Source: JAJRPT01 sp964465945 (GTDB taxonomy: Bacteria; Bacteroidota; Ignavibacteria; Kapaibacteriales; UBA2268). From it: a DNA stretch of 64,000 nt. Under the pieces are notes generated by a model. That model did no database searches, was not told the DNA's origin, and saw nothing but the letters and a program-made list of their open reading frames with translations. Position numbers and translations under genes: made by a program. The stretch spans positions 124,001 through 188,000 of the forward strand of contig CAYXMM010000004.1 of assembly GCA_964465945.1 (NCBI GenBank), written 5' to 3'. Of the stretch, positions 1 through 9,200 are shown piece by piece; the stretch's first letter is position 1; the number at the start of each line of letters is the position of its first letter.

Positions 1-114
1 TTTAGTTTCTAAAATCTCTTGCTTTGTAGTTTCAGAATATGCAAATTTTGAAATTATATTTAGTAATTGTTTATATTCAAGCTCTTCAAGAGACTTTTCA
101 TAAATGTCAGACAT
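1..114 (-). CDS. mutS2: MutS2 family protein, N-terminal fragment (runs off window)
   Basis: Only the first 38 codons are inside the window; the gene continues beyond position 1. The visible N-terminus reads MSDIYEKSLEELEYKQLLNI and continues with a Ser/Glu-rich helix (FAYSETTKQEIL). This is the typical opening of endonuclease MutS2, in which a leucine/glutamate-rich helix precedes the MutS-like core domain. MutS2 proteins are dimeric ATPases with a C-terminal Smr nuclease domain; they act in recombination control or ribosome rescue. The ATG overlaps the TAA of the upstream yqeY-like gene by one base (TAATG), so the two are probably translationally coupled. The call rests on a short N-terminus only, and the ATPase and Smr motifs lie outside the window. 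Confidence 0.6.
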   Translation of the reverse strand, partial: MSDIYEKSLEELEYKQLLNIISKFAYSETTKQEILETK

Positions 115-560
115 TAAGACAATATCTCCTTCACTATTGTTTGAATAATTCTACCATCAGCTTTCCCAGATAATTCTTTCATCACTGCTCCCATTAGTTT
201 GCCCATTTCAGATGGTGAATTTATTCCTAATTCTGATTTAATTTTCAAAACTACCTCTTTTATTTCTACTTCTGATAGCTGCTTAGGTAAAAAAGAAAGT
301 ATAAGTTCCAGTTCAACTTTTTCTTTATCTGCAAGTTCGTTTCTACCTGCTTTCTCGTACATATCAATAGAATCTCTTCTCATTTTGACTTGCTGATTTA
401 AAAGTTTAACTGACTCTACTTCATCGAGTTCTTTTCCTGAACCGGAAGTTTTAAACTCAATTATTGCTTTTTTAATAGAACGCAATGCATCAAGTTTGTC
501 TTTTTCTTGATTTTTCATTGCATTTTTTAATTCTTCATTTATTAATAATTCTAAGTTCAT
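114..560 (-). CDS. yqeY: GatB/YqeY domain protein
   Basis: A protein of about 148 aa covering the whole YqeY family length. It has the family opening (two short helices, then an ALRSIKKAI segment), the KLLNQQVKMRRDSI helix and the C-terminal GKLMGAVMKEL...ADGRII segment that resembles the tail domain of amidotransferase subunit GatB. The family is thought to contact tRNA, but the role of stand-alone YqeY is unsettled. I start it at the ATG at 558-560, not at the GTG two codons earlier, because AAGGG sits about seven bases upstream of that ATG. It is followed by mutS2 with a TAATG overlap. Confidence 0.85.
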   Translation of the reverse strand: MNLELLINEELKNAMKNQEKDKLDALRSIKKAIIEFKTSGSGKELDEVESVKLLNQQVKMRRDSIDMYEKAGRNELADKEKVELELILSFLPKQLSEVEIKEVVLKIKSELGINSPSEMGKLMGAVMKELSGKADGRIIQTIVKEILS

Positions 561-630
561 AAACACCCTTATAAAACATTATTGACGAAAAAAAGTAATT
601 TTAATTACGAAATTACAATATTTTTATAAA

Positions 631-661
631 TTTGAAGTTAAAATATAAATTCTTAAATTTG
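631..661 (+). promoter_or_regulatory. Bacteroidota-type promoter for the PH-domain gene run
   Basis: TTTG at 631-634, a 19-base spacer, then TAAATTTG at 654-661. This matches the Bacteroidota sigma-factor consensus TTTG-N(17-23)-TAnnTTTG. Transcription would start about 7 bases downstream, roughly 20 bases before the ATG at 692. The motif is seen directly; promoter activity is inferred. Confidence 0.5.
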
Positions 662-691
662 ATTTTGATTTAGAACATATAGGTTTAAAAT

Positions 692-1165
692 ATGAATGCG
701 TTAGCTCCTGAAATAAAAATTCAATGGGCAATATCAACTCTTGGAAAACTTATTATTTACACTTTAGCTACTTTTTCTTTAGAATATTTTTTTATTGATA
801 AATATATAAGTAATTGGCTTATTTTTGATTATGGGCTTACTTTAATAGTCTTTTTATTTTTTTTAACTTTAGTTTTTATTGCACCTCCATTAAGGTATAA
901 GTATTGGAAATTTGAAGTCAAAGAAGATGAAATTTATTTAGAAAGAGGAATTTTTACACGAATTCATACTACTGCTCCTTTTAGTAGGGTTCAACATATT
1001 GATGTAGTTCAATCTATTTTAGATAGGTCATTTGGGTTAGGGAAATTAGTTATTTATACAGCAGGAACTAAAGGTGCTGACTTATTAATTCCTGGTTTAC
1101 CAATTCAATACGCTGAATACTTAAGAGATTATCTTAAAAGTTATACTCAGGAAGATGTAGTATGA
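692..1165 (+). CDS. bacterial PH (bPH2/DUF304) membrane protein, YdbS-like
   Basis: A 157-aa protein with two N-terminal hydrophobic segments (about residues 13-32 and 45-66) followed by one bPH2 domain. The domain is recognisable from KYWKFEVKEDEIYLERGIF, the PFSRVQHIDVVQS strand and the LGKLVIYTAGT strand. In Bacillus, YdbS/YdbT-type proteins are paired PH-domain membrane proteins linked to envelope homeostasis and bacteriocin resistance; their biochemical role is unknown. The stop overlaps the start of the next, three-domain PH gene (ATGA), the same pairing as ydbS-ydbT. A Bacteroidota-type promoter lies just upstream. Confidence 0.85.
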   Translation: MNALAPEIKIQWAISTLGKLIIYTLATFSLEYFFIDKYISNWLIFDYGLTLIVFLFFLTLVFIAPPLRYKYWKFEVKEDEIYLERGIFTRIHTTAPFSRVQHIDVVQSILDRSFGLGKLVIYTAGTKGADLLIPGLPIQYAEYLRDYLKSYTQEDVV

Positions 1166-2712
1166 CGAGTGAACAGAATATTCAAACACATGGAAGTAGA
1201 TTATCTCCATTAAGTATTATTCATCATTTTTCAAAGCAATTACCTGGTATCGCTATAACAATTTACTTTGTTGTAAATGGAAGTGGAGAAAATCTGATAA
1301 CCTTAATAATAGGTTTAATTTTTGGGTTGTTTGTTATACCAAGTAATTTACTTAATTATTATTATTTCAAATATTTAGTTACATCAAAAGAGTTAATTAT
1401 TCATTCTGGTGTTTTGAGTAAAAAGCAACGTGTGATACCAATTAATAAAATTCAGAACATCAATATCACTCAAAATTTCGTACAACGTATCCTTGGAATT
1501 TCAAAAGTCCAAATAGAAACTGCAGGGGATGTAAGTAGCGAAGGTGTATTAGAATCCCTTAAAACTTTTAAAGCATTAGAAATAAAGTCTATTATAAAAG
1601 AGTTTCAAGATGTACATCAGGTTGAAGACTATATTAAAACTGATGAAGACGCTTTAGTGCAAAATGAAGAAAAACTACATAGTTACAATGTTAAAGATGA
1701 AAGTATTATTGAAACAGAAAGAGAACTTATTAGTATGAATATAAAGGAATTAATGACCTTTGGTATTCTAAGATTTAGACCAATTTTATTTGTATTAGTT
1801 GCTTGGATATTCGGAGTGGGTCAGCAATTCTCACCTAATTTTATAAATAATTATGTTGATAATATTATATTGAATGCAGAAGATTATTATAATTCTATTA
1901 ATATTATTGAGGTTATTTTTTACTCTTTTATTTTATTTATAATTTTACTTTTAGTCTCTTGGGCTATGGATATTTTACTTACAATTAGCCAATGGTGGAA
2001 TTTCAAACTTACAATATATAAAGACAAACTTTTTATTTCTAATGGATTATTTACAAGGAAACAAGGAACAATACCACTTAAAAAACTTCAAATGTTAGTT
2101 ATTTTTTCAAATTATTTTAGATCTAAATTTGGATATTGGGGGCTAATGCTTGAAACTGCTGGGTTTGGAACTATGGAAAATCGTCGACCAGAAACAGCTA
2201 TTCCGTTTGCAAAGTTTGATAGAATAAAAGATTTAATTTCAGAGTTTATCAATATTAATTATCCATTTAATTTTAAATCAGTATCTAAAAAAACTATACG
2301 TAGAGCATTTAATAGGTATTTATTTGTAATAATAGTACTTTCATTTGTTTTATTTCTATTTGATTTTCCATATTATTATAATTTGATTCTACTTCCTATT
2401 TTATATTATGTGGCTATATTAAAGTGGCAAACAAGAGGATGGGAACTTCAAAAAGATATAATCGTAATTAAGCAGGGATTGTTTTTTAAGAAGATAAAGA
2501 TAATTCCATTTAATAAAATTCAAACTTTGAATATTAAGCGGTCTTTTTTCCAAAGAAGATTAAGACTATCGAGTTTTCATATAGATACAGCCGCCTCTTC
2601 AGGTATAAACGATGCTTCTATAATAGACATTGATGAGAAAGATGCTGAATTTTTAATGGAATTGTTGTCAAAAACAATTATAAAAAATAAAAAAATTAGA
2701 AATATTTCATAA
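1162..2712 (+). CDS. three-domain bacterial PH membrane protein, YdbT-like
   Basis: A 516-aa membrane protein carrying three successive bPH2 domains: about residues 65-145 (ELIIHSGVLSKKQRVIP), 280-365 (KLFISNGLFTRKQGTIP) and 425-505 (IIVIKQGLFFKKIKIIP). Each domain keeps the strand pattern 'I..G....K...IP..K.Q...I' and ends near an ETAG/DTAAS motif. Paired hydrophobic segments precede each domain (about 28-62, 205-275 and 385-420). The start codon overlaps the preceding bPH2 gene (ATGA), so the two proteins are probably made together and form a complex. The function is inferred only from the YdbS/YdbT pair. Confidence 0.85.
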   Translation: MTSEQNIQTHGSRLSPLSIIHHFSKQLPGIAITIYFVVNGSGENLITLIIGLIFGLFVIPSNLLNYYYFKYLVTSKELIIHSGVLSKKQRVIPINKIQNINITQNFVQRILGISKVQIETAGDVSSEGVLESLKTFKALEIKSIIKEFQDVHQVEDYIKTDEDALVQNEEKLHSYNVKDESIIETERELISMNIKELMTFGILRFRPILFVLVAWIFGVGQQFSPNFINNYVDNIILNAEDYYNSINIIEVIFYSFILFIILLLVSWAMDILLTISQWWNFKLTIYKDKLFISNGLFTRKQGTIPLKKLQMLVIFSNYFRSKFGYWGLMLETAGFGTMENRRPETAIPFAKFDRIKDLISEFININYPFNFKSVSKKTIRRAFNRYLFVIIVLSFVLFLFDFPYYYNLILLPILYYVAILKWQTRGWELQKDIIVIKQGLFFKKIKIIPFNKIQTLNIKRSFFQRRLRLSSFHIDTAASSGINDASIIDIDEKDAEFLMELLSKTIIKNKKIRNIS

Positions 2713-2753
2713 TTTTGCTTAATTTAGATAGTATAAAATATGATAAGGGATAA

Positions 2754-3293
2754 ATGAATAATATTACGCAAAATGTTTTGCAGATAATTTCAAAACATAA
2801 GTCAACAATTTTAATGGTAATTTACAAAGACTTTCAGAAAGATGTATTGAGAGTGCAAAAGGGTATTTTAAAAAATATGAATTCGTCAACATTACAAATT
2901 TCATCTGATTACGTGGCTGAAGGGGCTGTAAATTTAAAATTTTTTGAAGGGACTAAAAAAAGAATTTTTGCTGTTTACAATAAAAACGGTAGCGAGTTAC
3001 TAACTTTAAAACAAATTAAACCATTAAGCGTTAAATTAAGAAATCCAGAATTACAAAAAGCAATTATTAAAAAAGTCAAACCTTATTTGGGAAAAGTTGT
3101 TTCGATAGTAAGTAAGAAGAATGAAAATATAGATGTTTTAACTGGTGAATTTGCAGACATGGGGATTATTGATATTACATTAAAACCGGCGCCTTTCTTT
3201 AATTCAATTCAAAAATTGAATTATGGCTCGATTTTACATATTTTTGATGAAAATGGCATTGATTTGATAGATATTGATATTGTGGAGAATTAA
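2754..3293 (+). CDS. conserved-looking hypothetical protein upstream of accD
   Basis: A 179-aa soluble protein that I do not recognise. It has no signal peptide or membrane segment and is rich in Lys and Ile. It looks like two beta-rich halves (about 15-75 and 105-175), each starting with a short hydrophobic strand (STILMVIYKDF and GKVVSIVSKK) followed by alternating strands. A good ribosome site (AAGGGATAA before the ATG) supports translation. It ends 3 bases before accD, so it is very likely in the accD operon, but no link to fatty-acid synthesis can be read from the sequence. Confidence 0.65.
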   Translation: MNNITQNVLQIISKHKSTILMVIYKDFQKDVLRVQKGILKNMNSSTLQISSDYVAEGAVNLKFFEGTKKRIFAVYNKNGSELLTLKQIKPLSVKLRNPELQKAIIKKVKPYLGKVVSIVSKKNENIDVLTGEFADMGIIDITLKPAPFFNSIQKLNYGSILHIFDENGIDLIDIDIVEN

Positions 3294-3296
3294 AAT

Positions 3297-4139
3297 ATGG
3301 CTTGGTTTTCAAGATCAGAAAAGAATATAAAAGAAAATGAAACGAAAGAAATTCCAGAAGGATTATGGACAAAATCTCCTTCTGGTGAAGTTATCTTTCA
3401 ATCTCAACTTGAAGAAAATATGTATACTGACCCACATAGTACACATCATTTCAGAATTGGAAGCAAAGAGTATATTAAGATTTTGTTTGACAAAAATACT
3501 TTTGTTGAAACTTATGATAACGTAAAGTCTGGCGACCCATTAAATTTTGTTGATACAAAAAAATACAAAGATAGATTAAAAAGTGCATATTCTTCTACTG
3601 ATTTATCTGATGCCCTTACTACTGGAATAGGAAAAATTGGGAGTTTTGAAGTATCTTTTGCTTGTATGAATTTCGGTTTTATTGGCGGAAGTATGGGTTC
3701 TGTTGTTGGAGAAAAGTTTGTAAGAGCAGTAAATGATGCTATAAATAAAAATATTCCATTTATTTGTATTTCTGCATCAGGTGGGGCGAGAATGCAAGAA
3801 GCCGCACTCTCTTTAATGCAAATGGCTAAGACAAGTGTTGCGCTTTCAAAATTATCAGCAAAAGGATTGCCTTTTATTTCAATTTTAACTCACCCTACAA
3901 CTGGTGGAGTTAGTGCCTCCTATGCAATGCTTGGTGATATTATTATCGCTGAGCCAGGCGCTTTAATTGGATTTGCAGGTCCAAGAGTAATTGAGGACAC
4001 TATTAAAAAGAAATTACCAAAGGATTTTCAAACTGCTGAGTTTTTATTAGAACATGGATTTGTTGATAAAATTGTTCACAGAAAAGAATTAAAATACACT
4101 TTGATTCGTTTCATAGAATGGTTCTCAACTAAACAATGA
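3297..4139 (+). CDS. accD: acetyl-CoA carboxylase carboxyltransferase subunit beta, zinc-less
   Basis: A 280-aa protein, full length for AccD. It transfers the carboxyl group from biotin-BCCP to acetyl-CoA with AccA to make malonyl-CoA. The family opening (MAWF.R...IPEGLW.KSPSG), the SASGGARMQEA oxyanion region and the THPTTGGVSASYA and GFAGPRVIE motifs are all present. The usual N-terminal zinc ribbon (C-x2-C-x15-C-x2-C) is not: the four positions read Ser27, Gly30, Asp45 and Ser48. I recall similar cysteine-less versions from other Bacteroidota, so the loss is probably a lineage trait and not decay. No accA is visible in the window. Its stop overlaps the next gene (ATGA). Confidence 0.95.
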   Translation: MAWFSRSEKNIKENETKEIPEGLWTKSPSGEVIFQSQLEENMYTDPHSTHHFRIGSKEYIKILFDKNTFVETYDNVKSGDPLNFVDTKKYKDRLKSAYSSTDLSDALTTGIGKIGSFEVSFACMNFGFIGGSMGSVVGEKFVRAVNDAINKNIPFICISASGGARMQEAALSLMQMAKTSVALSKLSAKGLPFISILTHPTTGGVSASYAMLGDIIIAEPGALIGFAGPRVIEDTIKKKLPKDFQTAEFLLEHGFVDKIVHRKELKYTLIRFIEWFSTKQ

Positions 4140-4906
4140 CAAGTTTATTGTATATATTGCTGTGTTACTTTACTTTAGCACACAATAATACAAATATTGA
4201 AAATACTAAAAAGATAACTTCAATATTACAAATTAATTACGGAGTTATCTTTCCTAACAAAAATCAAGAGTTCTTTGACATATATGAGAAAGATTTAGGT
4301 GGATTAGCTAAAAGTTTTAAGTATAGCTCAATTATTGGAATTACAAATAAGTTTATTTTAAAAAATGATTTTAGAATAGGTGCATCCTTAAACTATTATA
4401 AGTTTAAACTTTATGATGAATTTGAACAATTAATTGTTCCTAACCAACTTTTAAAGCGGAATATTGTTGAAAATTTGACTTGGGAAGATTATCCAATTTT
4501 GTTTATATTTGAATATAATCCTAATATCAAAAAGCAATTCAATTCGTATATAGGATGTGGTATTGGATTAGTTTTAAGTAAAGTTTATTGGAATGAAAGT
4601 ATTGAAACTTATAGTTGGGATGTTAGGAAAGGTGGAATTGTTTATGATGAGTTAAAGTTCTACCCTGCGTTGAGGTTTTATTTTGGAACTGAACTTGGAT
4701 TTGATAAAGAAAAAAATGATAGTTTTTTAGGTGGAATTTTAATCGAACCAAGAATAAATTATACTTTTAGACAGATTGATTTTTTTTCACCTATTAGTAA
4801 TCAAATTCCAGATGCATATTATGGGATAAATAGAAAATTTTGGTTTAATAACTTTATATTTGAACTGGATTTAGGATTAACATTTAATTTTTATTTTAAG
4901 AAATAA
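4136..4906 (+). CDS. predicted outer-membrane beta-barrel protein
   Basis: A 256-aa protein whose first 17 residues form a hydrophobic signal-like segment (LLYILLCYFTLAH). The rest consists of alternating amphipathic strands with aromatic ends, for example GASLNYYKFKLYDEF, YIGCGIGLVLSKVYW and ALRFYFGTELGF, and it closes with LDLGLTFNFYF. A terminal strand ending in Phe is typical of outer-membrane barrels. I cannot assign a named family. It overlaps accD by four bases and is followed after 11 bases by hpf, so it belongs to the same transcription unit. Confidence 0.6.
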   Translation: MTSLLYILLCYFTLAHNNTNIENTKKITSILQINYGVIFPNKNQEFFDIYEKDLGGLAKSFKYSSIIGITNKFILKNDFRIGASLNYYKFKLYDEFEQLIVPNQLLKRNIVENLTWEDYPILFIFEYNPNIKKQFNSYIGCGIGLVLSKVYWNESIETYSWDVRKGGIVYDELKFYPALRFYFGTELGFDKEKNDSFLGGILIEPRINYTFRQIDFFSPISNQIPDAYYGINRKFWFNNFIFELDLGLTFNFYFKK

Positions 4907-4917
4907 GGAGTGATGAT

Positions 4918-5202
4918 ATGGAAACGAATGTAACATTCAGACATTTTGAGGGTAACCACCCTAATTTGCGAGAATTGGCTCTCGAATCATTGAAGAAATT
5001 CGAGAAATTTCATGATAATATAATAAATGGAGAAGTGAAATTTGTAAATGATCAGCAAAAATTTGTTGAGATTATTTTACAATTAAAAGAAAAAACTCTT
5101 GTAATTAAAGAAGAAAATGAAGAGTTAAAAAAAGCATTGCACGAAGCAACTGATAGAATGGTTAGACAAATTAACAAGCATAAAGAAAAAATACAGCAAT
5201 AA
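4918..5202 (+). CDS. hpf: short ribosome hibernation-promoting factor (HPF/RaiA family)
   Basis: A 94-aa protein with the HPF fold order: strand (NVTFRHFEGNHPNLRELALESLKKFEKF), then the helix-strand NIINGEVKFVNDQQKFVEIILQLKEKTLVIKEEN cut into strands, then a basic C-terminal helix (DRMVRQINKHKEKI). It is the short form, without the dimerising C-terminal domain of long HPF, so it would work in 70S inactivation or with a second factor. A strong ribosome site (AAGGAGTGATGAT) precedes the ATG. It lies 5 bases upstream of hprK; in proteobacteria hpf also sits near PTS-type regulators. Confidence 0.8.
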   Translation: METNVTFRHFEGNHPNLRELALESLKKFEKFHDNIINGEVKFVNDQQKFVEIILQLKEKTLVIKEENEELKKALHEATDRMVRQINKHKEKIQQ

Positions 5203-5207
5203 ATTCT

Positions 5208-6218
5208 ATGATTAATCAATTTGATAATTTAGAAATTATAAAAAGAGAGAATATACTTGTTTCTCTTTTAATGAAATCACCCATCAAACCAGTTTCTCTT
5301 CTTGGAGAAACTGGTTTTGATAATAGATTGATTAGTAAACATATACATAGACCGCAACTTGCTTTAACCGGATATGTTGAATTGTTTAATTTTAAATCAG
5401 TTCAACTATTTGGAAATACAGAAATATATTACCTTAAAAGTTTGTCTCTCGAAGATAGAGTTAAAGCATTTGAAAATATAAGCAAATTTAGAATTCCTTG
5501 TATTATAGTAACCAATAATCACACGTTATCCCCAGAAATATTAGAGTGTTGTAAAAAATATAATATAGCAGTTTTACAAACAAAATATGAATCAACAAAG
5601 GCATCAGCTATTCTTTCAGACTTTTTAGATGACCAATTCATCGAACAATCTATGGTTCATGCTTCGTTTGTTGATGTTTATGGTGTTGGACTTTTATTTG
5701 TAGGGAGAAGTGGAATTGGTAAATCTGAAATTGCTTTAGATTTAATCGAAAGAGGACATAGACTTGTAGCTGATGATATTGTGATGATAAATAAAAAGGG
5801 TGAATCAACTTTAATGGGAACAGGCACAAGCTTTGTTCAACATTTTATGGAGATTCGCGGACTTGGAATAATTGATATTAGACAAATGTTTGGTGTTAGG
5901 TCAATTAGGTTTCAAAAAAGGGTTGAAATTATAGTTGAATTGGAAGAGTGGAATGAGGATACAGAATATTCGAGGACTGGCTTAGAACAACACCCTACTG
6001 ATATTATGGGTATAGAAATTAATACTGTCAAACTTCCCATTATACCTGGTAAAAATGTTACTGTGATAGCTGAGGTCGTAGCGCTAAATTATTTATTGAA
6101 AACTTATGGATATGATACAGCAGAAGTGTTTTCAAATAAACTGACTGAAAAAATTAAATCAAAAAATAAAGATTATGAAAACCGTATAATTAATTACTTT
6201 CAGGGAGATATTGAGTAA
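5208..6218 (+). CDS. hprK: HPr kinase/phosphorylase
   Basis: A 336-aa protein, slightly longer than the usual 310-330 aa. It phosphorylates and dephosphorylates HPr on Ser46 in organisms using PTS-linked carbon control. It shows the N-terminal regulatory domain (1-130), the HASFVDVYGVG strand (from His151), the P-loop GRSGIGKS at 166-173, the DDIVMI acidic site and the HPrK/P signature region (RGLGIIDIRQMFGVRSI, then VELEEW). No PTS enzyme or HPr gene is nearby. Its 3' end overlaps the convergent helicase gene by 29 bases. Confidence 0.93.
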   Translation: MINQFDNLEIIKRENILVSLLMKSPIKPVSLLGETGFDNRLISKHIHRPQLALTGYVELFNFKSVQLFGNTEIYYLKSLSLEDRVKAFENISKFRIPCIIVTNNHTLSPEILECCKKYNIAVLQTKYESTKASAILSDFLDDQFIEQSMVHASFVDVYGVGLLFVGRSGIGKSEIALDLIERGHRLVADDIVMINKKGESTLMGTGTSFVQHFMEIRGLGIIDIRQMFGVRSIRFQKRVEIIVELEEWNEDTEYSRTGLEQHPTDIMGIEINTVKLPIIPGKNVTVIAEVVALNYLLKTYGYDTAEVFSNKLTEKIKSKNKDYENRIINYFQGDIE

Positions 6219-9200
6219 TATTAGCTAAAAACTCATTGCTTTCAATAATAGCATTATTTACTTTTAAATACTCTATTAACTTCTTATATCCATTGCCACA
6301 CTCTAATACTTTATTATTTCCAATTAAGATTAATATTTTTTTTGCTCTTGTTATAGCAACGTTTAATTTTCTGTTTATTAGTGTTCCCTCTATTTTAATG
6401 TTTGACGATATTTGTTCAATCAAATATTCATAATTAGTAGCAAAACTTATTATGATGACTTCTTTCTCACTTCCTTGAAACCTCTCGATTGTATCTACAA
6501 TTATCTCATCTGAAAAGTATATTTCATTTGAATTTTTTATATTTCTACATTGCAGTTTGAATGGGCTCATAATGCCTATTTCACTTTTGCTTAAATTTTT
6601 AGAAAGTAAAAATTCTACAATCTTATTTATTATGTTAACTTCATTATCATCAGATTTTAGCTGACTTCCATTATTATTAATAAAATATAATTTGCTTTGA
6701 AAAATAAAATTATATTCATTCTCCATTTTCACCAGTTTGTTATTGTAAAATAGACTATTTGCTATATCCATGATTTTTTCATCCATTCGAGCTTGTTCAT
6801 AAAGTAACCCATAGTTATTAGAATTTGCTTGAATGTTTAATTTCAATAATCTTGAAAATAATGAATCTCCAAAATCATAAAGTCCAATTTCGTTTAATTG
6901 TTTGGAATCGATTAATCTTTTTTCTATGTCTAAGGAACATACGGCAGGTAATTGTTTTTCATCACCAATTAAGATAAATTTCTTGAATTTTTGTAAAATT
7001 GTGATTAAATCTAATTCTAAAATTTGTGATGCTTCATCAACTATGGCAATATCAAAATCGTATAAGTCGAAAATCTCTGGGTTTGAAATTAAACTACTGA
7101 TAGTTGAAAGATATAATGAGCAATTATCTAATTTGTTAATTACTTCATTAAATGTAAATTTATCCGTGATATTTGATAGTAAGTTATTTGAATTATTAAC
7201 TTTAGTTCCTATTCTAACATATTCGGTAATTCCATTTTCATTTAAAACACTTTCTATGTGATCCACTGCCCTATTTGTAAATGCAAAAACTAATATTTTC
7301 TTTTCTTTTGATAAGTAATGAGAGACTAAGTTATTTAATATTCTCGAAGTTTTACCACTTCCAGGAGGACCTTGAATAAGGAAGTATTTATCGGCGTTAA
7401 TGGCGTTTTTAATGATGGTGTTTTGATTTTCACTTAATATATTATTATAGTAATTTTCAGTAATTTGATATTCTGGAATTTTAGTACCTAATAAGTATTC
7501 TTTATTTTCACTTTCAAATAAATTTAATAATAAAGGGTAAACTTTTTTCACTAAGTTATCAGATTCTTCAGGGACGATTTTCCATTTCATTTTCTTAGTG
7601 AAAAAATCTTCTATTGTTAGTTTATTTCTAAGTGATAAAACGATATAATCTCTTGTAATTTCTTTGATGTACGCTTTATGAACTAACCCATCGTTTTGAT
7701 GATTTTGAATCATATTAACATAATCCCCTACTCTAAAAGAATGAGATTCGTTAGTTAATATTTGAAACTTTAAATACATATTCTGAAAATCAGATTCTTC
7801 TTTTATTAAGACTAAATTAGAAATTAAATTAACTTGTTTTTTATTATCTATGTTGCTTGTTTTAAGTTGAATTTGTAAATTTGAGAGAAAAGTGATTGCT
7901 TCTTGAAAGTAATTTTTCTCTAATTCATTAAGTTTTTTATATGTTTTATTGAAATTTATTACTTTATTTCCCATATAACTTGGAATTGCTCCAATCAAGT
8001 TTGGAGATAACTTTTCAAGAAGTGAATAATTTTTCTTAGTTAAAGCTAAATCAATTCCTACAATATAATTTCTTATTTGTATGATTTCTTTTCTCAATTC
8101 TAAACTATCTTTCACCAGTCGAAACGGAAATTCTTTGTCATCAGAATAAAGTATGTGAGATTTTCCTTTATTTAACTTGATAAATTCTTCTAATAGAATT
8201 TGATACGTGATTACTTGTATTAAATGATTTATCCAAACTCCTTTTGATTCATTATTTTTATCAAAAACTTGGTAATCTAAATTCGGTGATTTACTTGACT
8301 TTAATTCTATTATTTCATAAATAGTTTCATCTTCTTTTTTGCTCCATAATAATGCGTCTAATCGTCCTTGTATTCCGAAATTACTTGAAATAAAACTGGG
8401 TTCTAAAAGCACTTTGTTATATTCTAAGTCAGTAATGAATAAACTTAGGTTTTCGTAATGTGTCTTTAATTTTCTTTTTAAGTTTTTCCAAGAAAACTTT
8501 TTATATATGACTATTCCATTTAATATTCTTGATTTAAACCCCTCTTCAATAATTTCATCAAAATCACATTCTTTATTTTCCAATAATTTATCAAAAGCTA
8601 AATTGACTAAACTTCCAAAGAATAATGAATCATTGACAATCATTTTTTCAAATTTATTTAATAAATAAATTTTTGGGTTAGAATTAGTTGATTGAAAGCA
8701 ATTAGCTATGTCTGTTACATCAACTTTATAATCCGGTTCTAAAATTATATAAGATGAGAGAGTTGATGAATATTGTTTTAACTTTTTACTATATTTGAAG
8801 TTTAGTAATTTTACTTTTGAATTTTTAGATATAAATGCAAAATCATCTTGAAAATGAGCATCAAATTTAATTTCAACCTCATTTCCTTCATAAGTTTCAA
8901 CAATTAAAATTAAATTACTTTTATCTTTATTTTTAACTATAGCTTCAAAAGAATTTTTTACTTCTAAACTTTGACTGTCATTAGAATTACTATTATTTTC
9001 AAAGTATAGAAAAAACTCTTTAAATAGTGTAGTTAATTCATCAAAATTATCCTCATTATAGTTAATTATTTTTTGAATTAAATCAAACTTATAAGTGGAA
9101 TTATTTGAATAAATTATATTAAAGATATACTTACTTTTAAGCTCAATATCTTTGTAAATACCATACTTCAACCTTATTTGTTTATTATTTAAAAGGTTAT

